From: DASSWB01 sp035705495
GTDB taxonomy: Bacteria > Bacteroidota > Bacteroidia > Flavobacteriales > Flavobacteriaceae
Direction: 5' to 3'
DNA: 40,278 nucleotides
NCBI GenBank assembly: GCA_035705495.1
Contig: DASSWB010000034.1
Span: forward strand, 1-40,278
Shown: positions 1 through 8,010 of the stretch, piece after piece
How positions within the stretch are numbered: position 1 is the stretch's first letter
Layout of the letters: the number at the start of each line of letters is the position of its first letter
The notes under the pieces: generated by a model
Told to the model about the DNA's origin: nothing
The model's input: the letters and a program-made list of their open reading frames with translations, nothing else
Databases searched by the model: none
Program-made: the position numbers and the translations under genes

Positions 1-1
1 G

Positions 2-142
2 AGCCCGACTGGCCCCGGATGGGACGGTACCTACAATGGGGCACCGATGCCATCCACCGACTACTGGTTCAGGATCGAGTACATAGAACCAAGGGACGGG
101 ACCGCAAGGGAATTCAAAGCTAATTTTAGTTTAAAAAGATAA
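2..142 (+). CDS. C-terminal end of a T9SS-exported protein (type B sorting domain), partial
   Basis: The reading frame enters from the left edge and ends at TAA 140-142, giving 46 residues. They include WDGTYNG, a Tyr-Trp-Phe-Arg stretch and the ending FKANFSLKR. This is the typical end of the gliding-motility-associated (CHU_C, type B) C-terminal domain, which targets large adhesins such as SprB to the type IX secretion system. Only the sorting-domain tail is visible, so the passenger domain and its function are unknown. The next gene starts 7 bases later and encodes a PorP/SprF-type protein, the usual partner of type B cargo. By my count bases 1-120 are about 59% G+C, far above the AT-rich neighbours, and composition turns AT-rich in the last eight codons. 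Confidence 0.85.
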   Translation, partial: SPTGPGWDGTYNGAPMPSTDYWFRIEYIEPRDGTAREFKANFSLKR

Positions 143-149
143 TTGAACA

Positions 150-1151
150 ATGAACTTAAAAACCCCTTTAATAGCTTTAGCTATCATTTTATTTTCTTTC
201 ACGGTAAAAGCACAGGAAGGAATACCTACTTATTCAGATTATATAACTGATAATCTCTATTTATTGCATCCTTCTATGGCGGGTGCAGCGAATGCCAATC
301 AAATTCGTTTAACTGCGCGACAACAGTGGTTTGACGTTGAGGATGCGCCGAGTTTACAAACCTTGAGTGTCAATGGACGATTTGGTGAAAAAACAGGTCT
401 GGGACTTATATTGTTTAACGATTCCAATGGGAATTTTTCGCAATCGGGAGTATTCCTGTCTTTTGCCTATCATCTTATGTTTTCCAGAAGTGTTCATGAC
501 CTGAATCAACTTTCATTCGGAATCAGTGCGGGATTTATCCAAGGCAAATTGGATGATTCTGCATTTGGACCAGATTGGGAGGGAGATCCTGCGAATTTGG
601 GTATTACAAGTGATACTTATTATAATGTGGATGTGGGATTGTCCTATAATTTTTTGGATTTTTATTCGCACTTCACAGTTAAGAATATCCTTCCACAAGA
701 AAGAGAAATGTTTACGGAAGAATTAGAGTCAAATAATCAAAGAAGATATATTCTTTCCGCAGGATATGTATTTGGAGGAATAGACAGCGATTGGAGCTAT
801 GAGCCCTCTCTGATGTTCCAGCTTACTGATGAAACTGCTGAAAAATCCCTTGATGGAAATTTTAAAGTGTATCGGGAAATGGATTTTGGAACACTTTGGG
901 GAGGAATATCATACAGAAGAAGTTTTGATGGAGCAGAATATTTGGATGGTAATGAGGTTCAAAATCAACAATTACAATATATAACCCCATTTCTCGGACT
1001 AAATTACAGTAATTTTATTTTTGGATATACCTATTCCTATCAAGCCAATTCTATAGTTTTTGGAAACAGTGGGTTTCATCAAATAACATTGGGTTATGAT
1101 TTTGGAGGTACAGGGGAACCTTACGATTGTAATTGTCCTTCTGTGAATTAA
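150..1151 (+). CDS. Type IX secretion system membrane protein, PorP/SprF family
   Basis: The 333-residue protein has a signal peptide (hydrophobic residues 6-18, cleavage near KA-QE at about 21-22). The mature part is rich in alternating aromatic and glycine strands, as expected for an outer-membrane beta-barrel. The opening of the mature protein (a YSDY motif, then a LLHPSMAG-like stretch) matches the PorP/SprF family. Known members work with the T9SS, and SprF-like paralogues are needed for export or surface attachment of type B CTD proteins encoded next to them. The gene follows such a cargo tail by 7 bases, so the two are probably co-transcribed. It is one of many paralogues in these genomes, so I assign no gene symbol. 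Confidence 0.9.
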   Translation: MNLKTPLIALAIILFSFTVKAQEGIPTYSDYITDNLYLLHPSMAGAANANQIRLTARQQWFDVEDAPSLQTLSVNGRFGEKTGLGLILFNDSNGNFSQSGVFLSFAYHLMFSRSVHDLNQLSFGISAGFIQGKLDDSAFGPDWEGDPANLGITSDTYYNVDVGLSYNFLDFYSHFTVKNILPQEREMFTEELESNNQRRYILSAGYVFGGIDSDWSYEPSLMFQLTDETAEKSLDGNFKVYREMDFGTLWGGISYRRSFDGAEYLDGNEVQNQQLQYITPFLGLNYSNFIFGYTYSYQANSIVFGNSGFHQITLGYDFGGTGEPYDCNCPSVN

Positions 1152-1171
1152 TCAAATAAATAACAATAGAT

Positions 1172-1207
1172 AAAAAAGCGCCTTATTTGTTAAATAGGGC
1201 GCTTTTT
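1172..1207. terminator. Bidirectional rho-independent terminator
   Basis: An 11-bp stem (GCGCC-T-TATTT with one G-T pair) is flanked by six A on the left and five T on the right. It lies between the convergent porP-like gene (+) and clpX (-), so it can stop transcripts from both sides. Confidence 0.85.
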
Positions 1208-1226
1208 CGATATTAAAAAGTTGTAA

Positions 1227-2459
1227 TCAGGAAACAGCTTTCAGCTTCTCCAGTTTTGATTTTTTCAGTTTTTCTTCTGCGTAATCTTTGGTGACCATGA
1301 GTTTGTTTTCTTTGCCTTCTGGCATTTCAAACATGGCATCTGTAAGAATGGCTTCACATAGGGACCTTAAACCACGTGCACCAAGTTTGTATTCCACGGC
1401 TTTTTCAACAATATAATCCAAAGCATCTTCGGTAATATCGAAATCGATACCATCCATTTCAAACAATTTTTTGTATTGTTTGATGATTGCATTTTTTGGT
1501 TCGGTTAAAATCGCCCTTAGCGTTTCGCTATCCAATGGATCCATATGGGTCAACACTGGTAAACGACCAATAATTTCTGGAATAAGACCGAAATCTTTCA
1601 AATCTTTTGGAATGATGTAGCTCAGCAAATTATTACGTTGGTCAACAGCTTCGCTTTTTGAAGCACTAAAACCAACCGCTTGCATATTCAAGCGTTTACT
1701 GATAATGCGTTCAATTCCGTCAAAAGCCCCACCGGCAATAAACAAAATATGTTCGGTATTAACTTCAATAAATTTCTGATCAGGATGTTTTCTTCCTCCT
1801 TTCGGCGGAACGTTTACCGTTGTTCCTTCCAATAATTTCAGCAAAGCCTGCTGCACACCTTCACCCGAAACATCGCGCGTAATTGATGGATTATCGCTTT
1901 TACGGGCAATCTTGTCTATTTCATCAATGAAAACAATTCCGTGTTCGGCTTTTTCAAGATTATAATCGGCTGCCTGTAACAACCTGGTCAAAATGCTTTC
2001 AACATCTTCACCAACGTATCCAGCTTCGGTGAGAACCGTTGCATCAACAATAGCCAATGGCACATTGAGCATTCTGGCTATGGTCTTTGCCATTAAGGTT
2101 TTACCGGTTCCGGTTTGCCCGACCATTACGATATTGCTTTTTTGAATTTCAACATCATCGTCAGAAGCGGGTTGCAGTAATCTTTTATAGTGATTGTAAA
2201 CGGCCACTGAAAATACCTTTTTGGTATCATTCTGACCAATTACATACTCATCCAAAAACGCTTTGATCGCTTTTGGTTTTTTCAGCATCAATTCTTTTGT
2301 CAATTCCTTTTTGTCGCCTTGTTTGGATTCTTCCAAAACAATTCCATGAGCCTGCTCTATGCATCTATCGCAAATATGTGCATCGAGGCCAGCAATCAAT
2401 AAATTGGTTTCAGGCTTTTTTCTTCCACAAAACGAACATTCTAGATCTTCCTTCGCCAT
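1227..2459 (-). CDS. clpX: ATP-dependent protease ATP-binding subunit ClpX
   Basis: ClpX is the AAA+ unfoldase that recognises tagged substrates and feeds them to ClpP. The 410-residue length is normal. The N-terminal zinc-binding domain has Cys8, Cys11, Cys30 and Cys33. Walker A is GQTGTGKT (114-121), Walker B is VFIDE (176-180), the pore loop is GYVG (147-150), a second pore loop is RKH (about 223-225), and a GAR sensor-2 motif lies near residue 365. The ClpP-docking loop reads VGF (262-264) instead of the IGF of E. coli, a conservative change. It lies 30 bases downstream of clpP and is probably co-transcribed with it. Confidence 0.98.
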   Translation of the reverse strand: MAKEDLECSFCGRKKPETNLLIAGLDAHICDRCIEQAHGIVLEESKQGDKKELTKELMLKKPKAIKAFLDEYVIGQNDTKKVFSVAVYNHYKRLLQPASDDDVEIQKSNIVMVGQTGTGKTLMAKTIARMLNVPLAIVDATVLTEAGYVGEDVESILTRLLQAADYNLEKAEHGIVFIDEIDKIARKSDNPSITRDVSGEGVQQALLKLLEGTTVNVPPKGGRKHPDQKFIEVNTEHILFIAGGAFDGIERIISKRLNMQAVGFSASKSEAVDQRNNLLSYIIPKDLKDFGLIPEIIGRLPVLTHMDPLDSETLRAILTEPKNAIIKQYKKLFEMDGIDFDITEDALDYIVEKAVEYKLGARGLRSLCEAILTDAMFEMPEGKENKLMVTKDYAEEKLKKSKLEKLKAVS

Positions 2460-2489
2460 TACAATTTTTTTAAATTCAAAAAAGGTAAA

Positions 2490-3164
2490 TTAATCCCTTT
2501 TCAATATTTCGTCAATCATTCCGTATTCCAGAGCTTTATCGGCTTTCATCCAATAATCACGGTCACTGTCGTTGTAAACTTTCTCAAACGATTGCCCGCT
2601 GTGCTTTGAAATAATTTTATAAAGTTCTTCTTTCAAGGTTACAATTTCCCTTGCGGTAATTTCAATATCGCTGGCCTGACCTTGTGCGCCACCAAGTGGT
2701 TGGTGGATCATCACACGCGAATGTGTTAATCCGCTTCTTTTTCCTTTCTTTCCTGCGCAAAGCAATACTGCACCCATTGATGCTGCCATACCGGTACAAA
2801 TGGTTGCCACATCGGGTTTGATAAACTGCATGGTATCATAAATACCCAAACCAGCGTAAACGCTTCCGCCAGGTGAATTGATATAAATTTGGATGTCTTT
2901 GGAAGGATCAGTACTTTCCAAAAACAGCATTTGAGCCTGCATGATGTTTGCCACATGATCGTTTATGCCTGTACCAAGAAAAATAATACGATCCATCATT
3001 AAACGTGAAAAAACATCGAAAATGGCGATGTTCATTTGACGTTCCTCAATAATATTGGGCGTCATGCCCATTGGGTTCATACTGCTAACGATTTTATGGT
3101 AATAATTGCTATTGATACCGTGGTGTTTGGTAGCGTATTTTTCGAATTCTTTTCCGTAATCCAT
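2490..3164 (-). CDS. clpP: ATP-dependent Clp protease proteolytic subunit ClpP
   Basis: This is the serine peptidase that forms the double-heptamer chamber of ClpXP and ClpAP. The protein has 224 residues. The catalytic triad is visible as Ser129 (GMAAS-M), His154 (VMIHQP) and Asp203 (in DSDRDYW), with the same spacing as in E. coli ClpP. The N-terminal extension of about 30 residues is longer than the short propeptide of E. coli, which is common in Bacteroidota. A terminator sits between tig and clpP, so clpP either uses read-through or has its own promoter; I see no clear promoter match in the 78-base gap. Confidence 0.98.
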   Translation of the reverse strand: MDYGKEFEKYATKHHGINSNYYHKIVSSMNPMGMTPNIIEERQMNIAIFDVFSRLMMDRIIFLGTGINDHVANIMQAQMLFLESTDPSKDIQIYINSPGGSVYAGLGIYDTMQFIKPDVATICTGMAASMGAVLLCAGKKGKRSGLTHSRVMIHQPLGGAQGQASDIEITAREIVTLKEELYKIISKHSGQSFEKVYNDSDRDYWMKADKALEYGMIDEILKRD

Positions 3165-3182
3165 GTTTGTTTTTTTAAAGTC

Positions 3183-3219
3183 AAAAAAAGGCGTTAGCCC
3201 GTATGGGGTTTAACGCCTT
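3183..3219 (-). terminator. Terminator between tig and clpP
   Basis: A 9-bp perfect stem (AAGGCGTTA/TAACGCCTT) followed on the minus strand by seven T (A-run 3183-3189). It lies directly downstream of tig. Confidence 0.75.
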
Positions 3220-3242
3220 AAAGATAAGTATTAATTCAAAAA

Positions 3243-4562
3243 CTATTGATAAACTTCTTTCACAAACTCTTCATAAGTAACCTCTTTGGTCTTTAATTTG
3301 ATGTTTGTTTTGTAGTATTCCAACAGTTTTTGGTTCATTAATTGTTCTGATAGGCGTTTTACTTCATCTTGATTGGAAAGCACCCTGACAGCGATATCAT
3401 CCAATTCTTTATCGGATGGATTTAACTGACCAAATTGTGCCATTTGCTCTTTGATCCTGTCTTTTGAAAAGGATTTTAGATCTTCAAAAGTTACTTCGAG
3501 TTTATTCTCGTTGATGAGTTTTCCTTCAATCAACTGGAAACGTAAACCTTTTTCGCTTTTTTCGTATTCTTCTTTGGCTTCTTCTTCGGTCATTGGTTTT
3601 TCACCAACGGTCCTGATCCATTTTTGAAGAAATTCTTCAGGAAGGTCGAATTTTGTCTTCTCAATAAGGGCTTCTGTAACATCGTTCAACAATTGCTGAT
3701 CGCTTTGTTGCACGAATTGCTTTTCAGCATCTTCTTTTATTTTTTCTTTCAATTCGGTTACGCTTTTCACTTGGTCTTTTCCAAAAAGTTTATCGAAAAG
3801 CTCTTGATCCAAATCTGCTGGCTCCTGACGGTTGATTTCTGAAATTGCAAAAGTTACCTCAACGTCAAGATCGTGTGCCTTGTCGTGATCAACCTTTAGC
3901 AACTTCATTAAATCATGATCGTCTTCAAAAAGTTTTTTGGTTTTCAAAACAATTTCGTCACCAACTTTTGCACCGATAAACTTGTTTAGGTTTCTTTTCC
4001 CCTTTATTTTTTCGAGTGAAAAAGTAGCTTGATTATCAATTCCTTCAGTGTCATTTTTGAAAGTTCCAACTACATTGTCTCCTTCTTCAACTTCTTCTTT
4101 GGCAACTATTTTTCCGTATTGTTTCTGAATAGTTTTTACTTGATCTTCAAGCATTTTATCATCAACAACAATTTTATAGGCGGTAATTTCAGGAATATCA
4201 AGATTTACATCGAATTTTGGTGATAAACCCAATTCAAATTCGAATGAATATTCTTCCTTGTTCCAATCAAAATTTTCCTGTTCTTTTGGGAGTGGATTCC
4301 CAAGTACATCCAATTTTTCTTCAGTAAGATATTTGTTCAAACCTTCTTGGAGTAACTTATTCACCTCATCAACCAAAACCGCTTTTCCATATTGTTTTTT
4401 CACCATTCCCATAGGTACGTGACCTTTTCTGAAACCTGGAATATTAGCAGTTTTTCTATAATCCTTAAGGATTTGGTCTACTTTGTTGATATAATCTTCT
4501 TTTGCTATATCAACCTTAACTATAGCATTAAGATCGTTAATGTTTTCTCTAGTTATATTCAT
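3243..4562 (-). CDS. tig: Trigger factor (ribosome-associated chaperone)
   Basis: Trigger factor binds the ribosome near the exit tunnel and holds nascent chains. The ribosome-binding signature GFRKGHVP is at residues 43-50. The 439-residue length fits the family: N-terminal ribosome-binding domain (1 to about 115), a middle FKBP-like region (about 150-240, poorly conserved in this lineage), and a long charged helical C-terminal chaperone domain. The tig-clpP-clpX order is the widely conserved one. A well-formed promoter lies just upstream (4589-4618) and a hairpin follows the gene. Confidence 0.96.
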   Translation of the reverse strand: MNITRENINDLNAIVKVDIAKEDYINKVDQILKDYRKTANIPGFRKGHVPMGMVKKQYGKAVLVDEVNKLLQEGLNKYLTEEKLDVLGNPLPKEQENFDWNKEEYSFEFELGLSPKFDVNLDIPEITAYKIVVDDKMLEDQVKTIQKQYGKIVAKEEVEEGDNVVGTFKNDTEGIDNQATFSLEKIKGKRNLNKFIGAKVGDEIVLKTKKLFEDDHDLMKLLKVDHDKAHDLDVEVTFAISEINRQEPADLDQELFDKLFGKDQVKSVTELKEKIKEDAEKQFVQQSDQQLLNDVTEALIEKTKFDLPEEFLQKWIRTVGEKPMTEEEAKEEYEKSEKGLRFQLIEGKLINENKLEVTFEDLKSFSKDRIKEQMAQFGQLNPSDKELDDIAVRVLSNQDEVKRLSEQLMNQKLLEYYKTNIKLKTKEVTYEEFVKEVYQ

Positions 4563-4588
4563 TTTATATTGATAAAAAAATTGGAGTG

Positions 4589-4618
4589 CAAAAGTAGGGT
4601 TTTTTTGGCAGTGTACAA
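4589..4618 (-). promoter_or_regulatory. Promoter of tig
   Basis: On the minus strand TTG (4618-4616), a 19-base spacer and TACTTTTG (4596-4589) match the Bacteroidota housekeeping form TTG-N17-23-TAnnTTTG. It lies 27 bases before the tig ATG. Confidence 0.75.
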
Positions 4619-4645
4619 AGTTTAATTTACTGGTCTATAGATAAA

Positions 4646-4987
4646 TTAATCGTCCGGAAGGAATGAAAACAGCAAAGCTTGAATAGTTGATAGAAGAAGG
4701 CTGAAAATTAAAGCAATCCAAAAACCATTTACGCTAAAACCTTCTATCAAAGCATCAGCAAGCAGGATAATGATCGCATTGATCACGAGAAGAAAGAGTC
4801 CGAAGGTGACCAAGGTGACCGGCAAGGTAAAAATTATTAAAATTGGCCTTACAAAAAGATTCAGCAGTGAAAGAATCAATGCAACTATAATTGCGGTTAA
4901 AAAAGATTCTACATAAGCTCCTGGTAGGAAGTAAGAAAGCAGAACGACAACTATTGCGCTGACCAGTAATCTAATAATAAATTTCAT
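4646..4987 (-). CDS. Holin-superfamily (phage_holin_4_2 type) small membrane protein
   Basis: A 113-residue, very hydrophobic protein with four probable membrane helices (about 1-23, 28-50, 53-78 and 88-110). A short conserved NLFVRPIL stretch lies between helices 2 and 3. It resembles the widespread bacterial family named after mycobacterial phage holins (Pfam Phage_holin_4_2, from memory). Despite the name, members are ordinary chromosomal proteins of unknown function, and nothing around it is phage-like. It stands alone, downstream of the SGNH gene terminator. Confidence 0.8.
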   Translation of the reverse strand: MKFIIRLLVSAIVVVLLSYFLPGAYVESFLTAIIVALILSLLNLFVRPILIIFTLPVTLVTFGLFLLVINAIIILLADALIEGFSVNGFWIALIFSLLLSTIQALLFSFLPDD

Positions 4988-5013
4988 GCCTGGGATTTAA
5001 ATCTAAAGTTAAT

Positions 5014-5042
5014 AAAAAACCCCGGAAAAGTCCGGGGTTTTT
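5014..5042 (-). terminator. Terminator after the SGNH hydrolase gene
   Basis: A perfect 12-bp stem (AAAAACCCCGGA/TCCGGGGTTTTT) with a 4-base loop. The minus-strand side continues into T, placing it 20 bases after the lipase stop. Confidence 0.88.
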
Positions 5043-5061
5043 GAATTTGAAAAATCTTGTC

Positions 5062-6642
5062 TTAGTTGATATTGTTACTCAAGGTAATCGTGTTGTAATT
5101 TCCGGGATTCACCTTCGGAACACTGGCACCGTATGTTCTGTTGATTTCTTTTATTATTTCATTGGCAATTACGGCATTACCTCGGGGGGTCAAATGTACA
5201 CCATCCAGGGAAAAAGCACCACCGGTTACAAAATCGGCATTAATACTACCAGCATCAAAAGCCACTCCATGATTATAAAGGTCCTCAAGAAGTCCTGAAG
5301 CATCCACAAAAGCGAGGCCGTGCGTAATTGCCAAATTTTGAATAGTTGAATTATATGCAGTTCTTGCTGTTTCTATCATTTGTTGTTCTGAAGGTGTCAA
5401 AACCCATTGATCTTCCATAGGATAAGAAACCCCGTTTACTGCAAATTGTCCTGCCATTGCCGCAGGCAATCCCATAGCCATTAATTCTTCTAGCCTATCT
5501 TGATTTACTTCACCAATTGCACTTGAACTTGTTAACGGTAACAAATCATTAGCTGTAGCTTGACGGGCTTGTCCGAATTGCATTCCGAACAAAGTTGCAG
5601 TTGCCGCATCAAGACCTCCAGCCATTAAAACTTGAGTCAATGCAGTAGAGATATCGGCTAGAGATTCATCTTTTACAACCACTGCACTTGCGCTTGTTGT
5701 TGAGAATTGAATTGATCTTTCCGGAACGCCCAAAAATGCAAATGCTTGGTTCAACTGTGCGTACAATCCGTTTAACGTCGGAATTTGTGGACCAAAATCA
5801 GGATTCGCCGGACTTAAAGGTGCGTAGGGCACCGTTGTAAAATAAGGCAGTGTTGTAACATCGGGAATGTTCAAAAGCACTCCTTCAGTTTCATTTGCGA
5901 CTAGCGCATCTACGATTTGAGAATAAGCCTGTGCGAAAACATTGGGATCTGTAATATCATTTGAGCCATAGGTCCCAGCATCAAAATTGCCAGTTTGATC
6001 TGTACCGGTACCGCCGGAAGTCGCGAAACCTAAAACATCATTATTTCCAATCCATAAAGTGAAGAAAGTAGGGTTCTGAACTAAAGCGTCACCTAAAATA
6101 GAAGCATTCGAAGAGCTTGCAAATCGGGCGAAATATGGATTTGCTGTCCCATTGGCAACACCGGAAACGTTTCCGTAACCTTCTACTCCTAAATGGTAAA
6201 CTTTTGCACCGGGAACTCCCATATTATTGAATGGTCCTGCCAAAGTATTGGTTACTTCTGTGGTAGGGGTTCCAGCCATGATTGCCGGTCCTGGATTTCC
6301 ATTGGCGCCAACAGCTAAAACCATTCTCGGAGCAGCAATTTGAGTTCCGTTTAATAGAAGGCCTCCAGTGTTATCGGCCATTAAAGGTTGTGTGAATTCA
6401 CCACCTCCCAATAAGGAAAATTGTTGTGCGAGTATATTCGGAAATGAATTTTGTTGGCCCGAAATGTACAATGCGTTATCCGCATAACCGGCAGAAGTTG
6501 AATTTCCTATTGCCACGAAATGTGAGAAATTTGCTTCTCCACTAGAGTAAAACCCATCTTCGTCTACAGGATTTTCAAATTCAGGTTCGCAGGAAACAAA
6601 TCCAATTGACAGTATTGCGAGGTATATTAAGTGTTTTTTCAT
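5062..6642 (-). CDS. SGNH/GDSL-type hydrolase lipoprotein
   Basis: A 526-residue probable esterase or lipase, exported as a lipoprotein: signal peptide 1-17 with lipobox FVSC (Cys18). SGNH blocks are recognisable. Block I is GNS (46-48), with Asn in place of the usual Asp and Ser48 as the nucleophile. A block II Gly lies near 145, block III is GNND (199-202), and block V is DGVH (Asp480, His483). The family normally has 200-300 residues; the extra length is one large insertion between blocks III and V (about 210-475). It starts 18 bases after the FadL-like gene, so the two form an operon. A role in cleaving fatty-acyl esters whose products the porin then imports is inference. Confidence 0.88.
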   Translation of the reverse strand: MKKHLIYLAILSIGFVSCEPEFENPVDEDGFYSSGEANFSHFVAIGNSTSAGYADNALYISGQQNSFPNILAQQFSLLGGGEFTQPLMADNTGGLLLNGTQIAAPRMVLAVGANGNPGPAIMAGTPTTEVTNTLAGPFNNMGVPGAKVYHLGVEGYGNVSGVANGTANPYFARFASSSNASILGDALVQNPTFFTLWIGNNDVLGFATSGGTGTDQTGNFDAGTYGSNDITDPNVFAQAYSQIVDALVANETEGVLLNIPDVTTLPYFTTVPYAPLSPANPDFGPQIPTLNGLYAQLNQAFAFLGVPERSIQFSTTSASAVVVKDESLADISTALTQVLMAGGLDAATATLFGMQFGQARQATANDLLPLTSSSAIGEVNQDRLEELMAMGLPAAMAGQFAVNGVSYPMEDQWVLTPSEQQMIETARTAYNSTIQNLAITHGLAFVDASGLLEDLYNHGVAFDAGSINADFVTGGAFSLDGVHLTPRGNAVIANEIIKEINRTYGASVPKVNPGNYNTITLSNNIN

Positions 6643-6660
6643 TTTTTCAATTTTTAAAAA

Positions 6661-7911
6661 TTACAGTTTATAGGTAATTCCAATACCCGGTACAAATGCA
6701 GTTGATTTGTACGTTCCACCAAATGGCACTTCCTGTCCATTTTCAGCATAATAGTCGTAAGACGCGTCGATTTCATCGAATTTCATGTAAAGGAAAGATA
6801 AGTCAACTGCGAACTTTGAAGAAATGTCGTATGAAAGTCCGCCAGTGAATCCTTGTGCATCATTTCTAGGAGTTTCTGGAGCAAAATACCCCTTTTTTAC
6901 CGGAGATTTGTCAAGATAATATCCTGCGCGTAAAGTTAAGTTTTGTAAAGCTTTATACTGGACTCCAAATCTATAGGTGTTGGAGTTTGCATAATTCCGT
7001 ACATTTTTTGAGTCTGGAATTGCGTCATCGGCAAAATCAATATCCAAAGAATTATAAACACTCCAGAAAGTTCTATTTAGATCGACCGCTACCAGCCATT
7101 TATCACCAAATTCGTAAGAAACACCTACGGCAAGTTCTGCTGGCATCGGTAAGGCTGCGTCAAAAGTTGTATCTGGGAAATTGGTTAAGGGGGAATCAGG
7201 AACATTTTCGAAATTCGCTTCTCCACCTTCAGCATTCAGAATGATTTCGGAACGGTAGTGAAAACCTACTCGTAATTCTTCGGTTGGATTGAACATAAAA
7301 CCTGCGGACCAACCCCATTCGCTCACTCCATTGGCCTCAATGGTTACATTTGAACGATTTCCTTCGGCATCAGCTAATGTTCTGTTTAAGTTTCTGTTGA
7401 AGTTCACTGCACCTGTAACATAAATAGGTCCACCTCCAATACTGAAATATTCAGAAATTTTAAAGGATACAAGCGGCTGAATATAAATTGCTTGTAAATC
7501 TATGTTGTTTACCAAATGAGAACCTGCCCAATCTGTAGGCCATTCAACAGCACTACCGTAGGGAGTATATGCGGCTAAACCCACAGACATCCAATCTGTA
7601 ACACTATAGGTTACATAGGCATAAAAGGGAGTACCCATCGGACTTTCGGTTTGTGCGTATTGGCCGAATTCTTCATTTTGCCATGCTACATCGGAAAATA
7701 CTCCGCTTACCCCAACCGCAGCATTCAGCTTGTTTTCCAGATAAACAATTCCCGCAGGATTAAAAAAGGCAATTTCAGCATTGTTTACCACTGCCACACC
7801 TGTATGTCCCATAGCCAGAGAGCGCTGTCCTTGCAAGCTCACACGATAACCACCTGCGTAAGTTACTGCTGTGGCTAACAGAACTACGGCTAGAAGTGAA
7901 AATTTTCTCAT
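6661..7911 (-). CDS. OmpP1/FadL-family outer-membrane transport protein
   Basis: FadL-type barrels carry long-chain fatty acids or other hydrophobic compounds across the outer membrane. Family signs are the mature N-terminus with a GYRVS-like start, the SLAMGHTG and FFNPAG motifs near the N-terminal hatch, and a beta-strand C-terminus ending YKL. I chose the inner ATG at 7911 (416 residues, signal peptide of about 20). The upstream in-frame ATG at 7935 is only 2 bases from the -7 element, so it would lie upstream of the transcript start. It leads an operon with the SGNH lipoprotein. Substrate is not determined. Confidence 0.92.
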   Translation of the reverse strand: MRKFSLLAVVLLATAVTYAGGYRVSLQGQRSLAMGHTGVAVVNNAEIAFFNPAGIVYLENKLNAAVGVSGVFSDVAWQNEEFGQYAQTESPMGTPFYAYVTYSVTDWMSVGLAAYTPYGSAVEWPTDWAGSHLVNNIDLQAIYIQPLVSFKISEYFSIGGGPIYVTGAVNFNRNLNRTLADAEGNRSNVTIEANGVSEWGWSAGFMFNPTEELRVGFHYRSEIILNAEGGEANFENVPDSPLTNFPDTTFDAALPMPAELAVGVSYEFGDKWLVAVDLNRTFWSVYNSLDIDFADDAIPDSKNVRNYANSNTYRFGVQYKALQNLTLRAGYYLDKSPVKKGYFAPETPRNDAQGFTGGLSYDISSKFAVDLSFLYMKFDEIDASYDYYAENGQEVPFGGTYKSTAFVPGIGITYKL

Positions 7912-7937
7912 AAATTTAATTTTGGATTTATTCATCT

Positions 7938-7967
7938 CAAATTTAGTTTAAAATACGTATTATACAA
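7938..7967 (-). promoter_or_regulatory. Promoter of the FadL-like/SGNH operon
   Basis: On the minus strand TTG (7967-7965), a 19-base spacer and TAAATTTG (7945-7938) fit the Bacteroidota consensus exactly. A 10-bp palindrome AATACGTATT (7952-7961) lies in the spacer and could be an operator. The position decides the gene start. Confidence 0.75.
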
Positions 7968-8010
7968 GAAAAAAGTCCATTATATTATGCATACATAGTA
8001 AATAGTTCTT

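Noticed and set aside
4646..4987. Prophage remnant suggested by the holin name
   Set aside because: The protein family is chromosomal in nature and no other phage genes adjoin.
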